Source: Betaproteobacteria bacterium (GTDB lineage Bacteria > Pseudomonadota > Gammaproteobacteria > Burkholderiales > SG8-39). From it: a stretch of DNA of 14,838 nucleotides. The position numbers and the translations under genes were made by a program. Location of the stretch: NCBI GenBank assembly GCA_012274205.1, contig JAAOZY010000481.1, positions 1-14,838 of the forward strand, in the 5' to 3' direction. The notes under the pieces were generated by a model that did not search any database, was not told the DNA's origin, and saw only the letters and a list, made by a program, of their open reading frames with translations. Within the stretch, counting starts at the first letter, position 1, and each line of letters begins with the position of its first letter. Shown here piece after piece: positions 14,041-14,838 of this stretch.

Positions 14041-14838
14041 CTACCCGCACACCCCCACGTAGCCGCAGGCGCTGCAGAAATCGCAGCCGTCCTTCTTGAT
14101 TACGGCGTAGTTGCCGCACTCGGGGCATTTCATCCCCTTCATCTTCGGCGCGGCGCCCTTGGCCGGCGTCTCGAGGATGCCCATGGTCTGCACCGGCATG
14201 CCGAATTCGTCGAGGATGCCGAGCATGGCGTAGCGGTGCATGATCAGGCGCGCGACATAGGATACGGTCGAGGGCCAGTTCTGCTGTTTGCGCGAGCCCG
14301 GGGTGAAGGCCATGAAATCGCCCAGCGGCTCGGGATAGACCAAGAGCTTCCTCAGTTTCATGCCGATCCAGGCCGGGTCGATGACGCGCATGTCCAGCGA
14401 CAGAATTTTACACAGCCCGTCGAGCGCGCGCGGGTATTCGCCCGACAGCCACATCGAGTAGGGCCGCGTGACGCCGTCGGGCAGGGTGATTTCCTTCAGG
14501 CCGAGCACGAAGTCGTCCTTCGCCTGCGGGTTGAGCACGTCCACGGTCCAGCTCATGGTGCCGTCGGTGCCGGTCTTGGGCTCCTTCAGGCTGAACATGG
14601 CGTCGATCACCGGGCCATGCTTGATTTCCGGCAGCGCATCCAGTTCTTCGCAGCGCCAGCGCACCAGTTGCGCCACCGCGGCGGCGACACTGGGCATGAG
14701 CTTTTTCTCGCCGTTTGGCGGGAACGGCATCTCGAACGCGTCGTCGCCCGCGGTCTTGGCGAGCGAGTCGAGCTTGAGCCGCAGCCAGGCCGGGTCGTTG
14801 GCGCGCATGTCCATGGACAAAGTCTTGGCCAGGGCGCC
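14041..14838 (-). CDS. nrdJ: Adenosylcobalamin-dependent (class II) ribonucleotide reductase, C-terminal part
   Basis: The frame is open from the right edge of the window to TAG at 14041, so these 265 residues are the C-terminal part of a larger protein whose start lies outside. The last residues, MKCPECGNYAVIKKDGCDFCSACGYVGVCG, give the Cys-rich zinc-ribbon-like tail with CPxC and CSAC plus a terminal Cys, as in class II reductases, where terminal cysteines deliver electrons to the active site. Before it are two copies of a TSCPD-like segment: LSMDMRANDPAWLRLKL and LSLDMRVIDPAWIGMKL, each followed by ~50 similar residues and separated by a beta-rich linker (PKTGTDGTMSWTVDV). The enzyme reduces ribonucleotides to deoxyribonucleotides with vitamin B12 and without oxygen. 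Whether the protein is whole or split (NrdJa/NrdJb) cannot be seen. TTG at 14820 is not a start. Confidence 0.85.
   Translation of the reverse strand, partial: GALAKTLSMDMRANDPAWLRLKLDSLAKTAGDDAFEMPFPPNGEKKLMPSVAAAVAQLVRWRCEELDALPEIKHGPVIDAMFSLKEPKTGTDGTMSWTVDVLNPQAKDDFVLGLKEITLPDGVTRPYSMWLSGEYPRALDGLCKILSLDMRVIDPAWIGMKLRKLLVYPEPLGDFMAFTPGSRKQQNWPSTVSYVARLIMHRYAMLGILDEFGMPVQTMGILETPAKGAAPKMKGMKCPECGNYAVIKKDGCDFCSACGYVGVCG

Overview
The window is high-GC bacterial chromosome with tightly packed genes on both strands. Its content (asparaginyl-tRNA synthetase, adenosylcobalamin-dependent ribonucleotide reductase, glutathione-dependent formaldehyde dehydrogenase, tartrate/D-malate dehydrogenase, FmdB-type zinc ribbon, beta-barrel outer-membrane protein) points to a Gram-negative proteobacterium, most likely a betaproteobacterium with flexible carbon metabolism. 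That assignment is inference from family resemblance. I see no phage, insertion sequence, CRISPR array, tRNA or rRNA.

Layout. 1-2283 (+): the tail of a probable LolA-like outer-membrane lipoprotein-sorting protein, a 436-aa outer-membrane beta-barrel protein, and a YdjA-like nitroreductase. 2284-2362: copy A of an inverted-repeat-rich intergenic element. 2389-3132 (-): a small RRM-like protein behind a single-domain response regulator whose phospho-acceptor Asp is replaced by Glu. 3385-6092 (+): a two-gene operon of an HMG-CoA-synthase-like protein fused to a DUF35 zinc-ribbon/OB domain, then an SCP2/archaeal-type thiolase. 6111-8355 (-): AsnRS downstream of an SDR dehydrogenase. 8505-8960 (+): a GNAT acetyltransferase. 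8968-9088: copy B of the intergenic element, inverted. 9106-10529 (-): an FmdB-type zinc-ribbon protein downstream of a type-2 malate/lactate dehydrogenase. 10697-11788 (+): tartrate/D-malate dehydrogenase, divergent from the previous gene. 11883-12302 (-): a hotdog thioesterase. 12560-13961 (+): class III alcohol dehydrogenase and a 78-aa orphan. 14041-14838 (-): the C-terminal part of class II ribonucleotide reductase, running off the window.

Three points deserve attention. First, the HMGCS-DUF35 fusion plus thiolase packs into two genes the components of the archaeal thiolase/DUF35/HMGCS channelling complex. The HMGCS-like half has lost the expected catalytic Glu, Cys and His (read as Thr80, Gln112 and Cys228), while the thiolase keeps its catalytic residues. 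This suggests an acyl-CoA thiolase running on a pseudo-enzyme scaffold, or a new condensing/decarboxylating activity. Second, the response regulator has Glu at the phosphorylation site and a broken acidic pocket, so it probably works without phosphorylation. Third, two intergenic elements share end sequences, lie in opposite orientations between convergent gene pairs, and each carries a terminal hairpin whose arms differ in sequence while pairing is kept.

Most of the remaining genes are ordinary metabolic and housekeeping genes with intact motifs.
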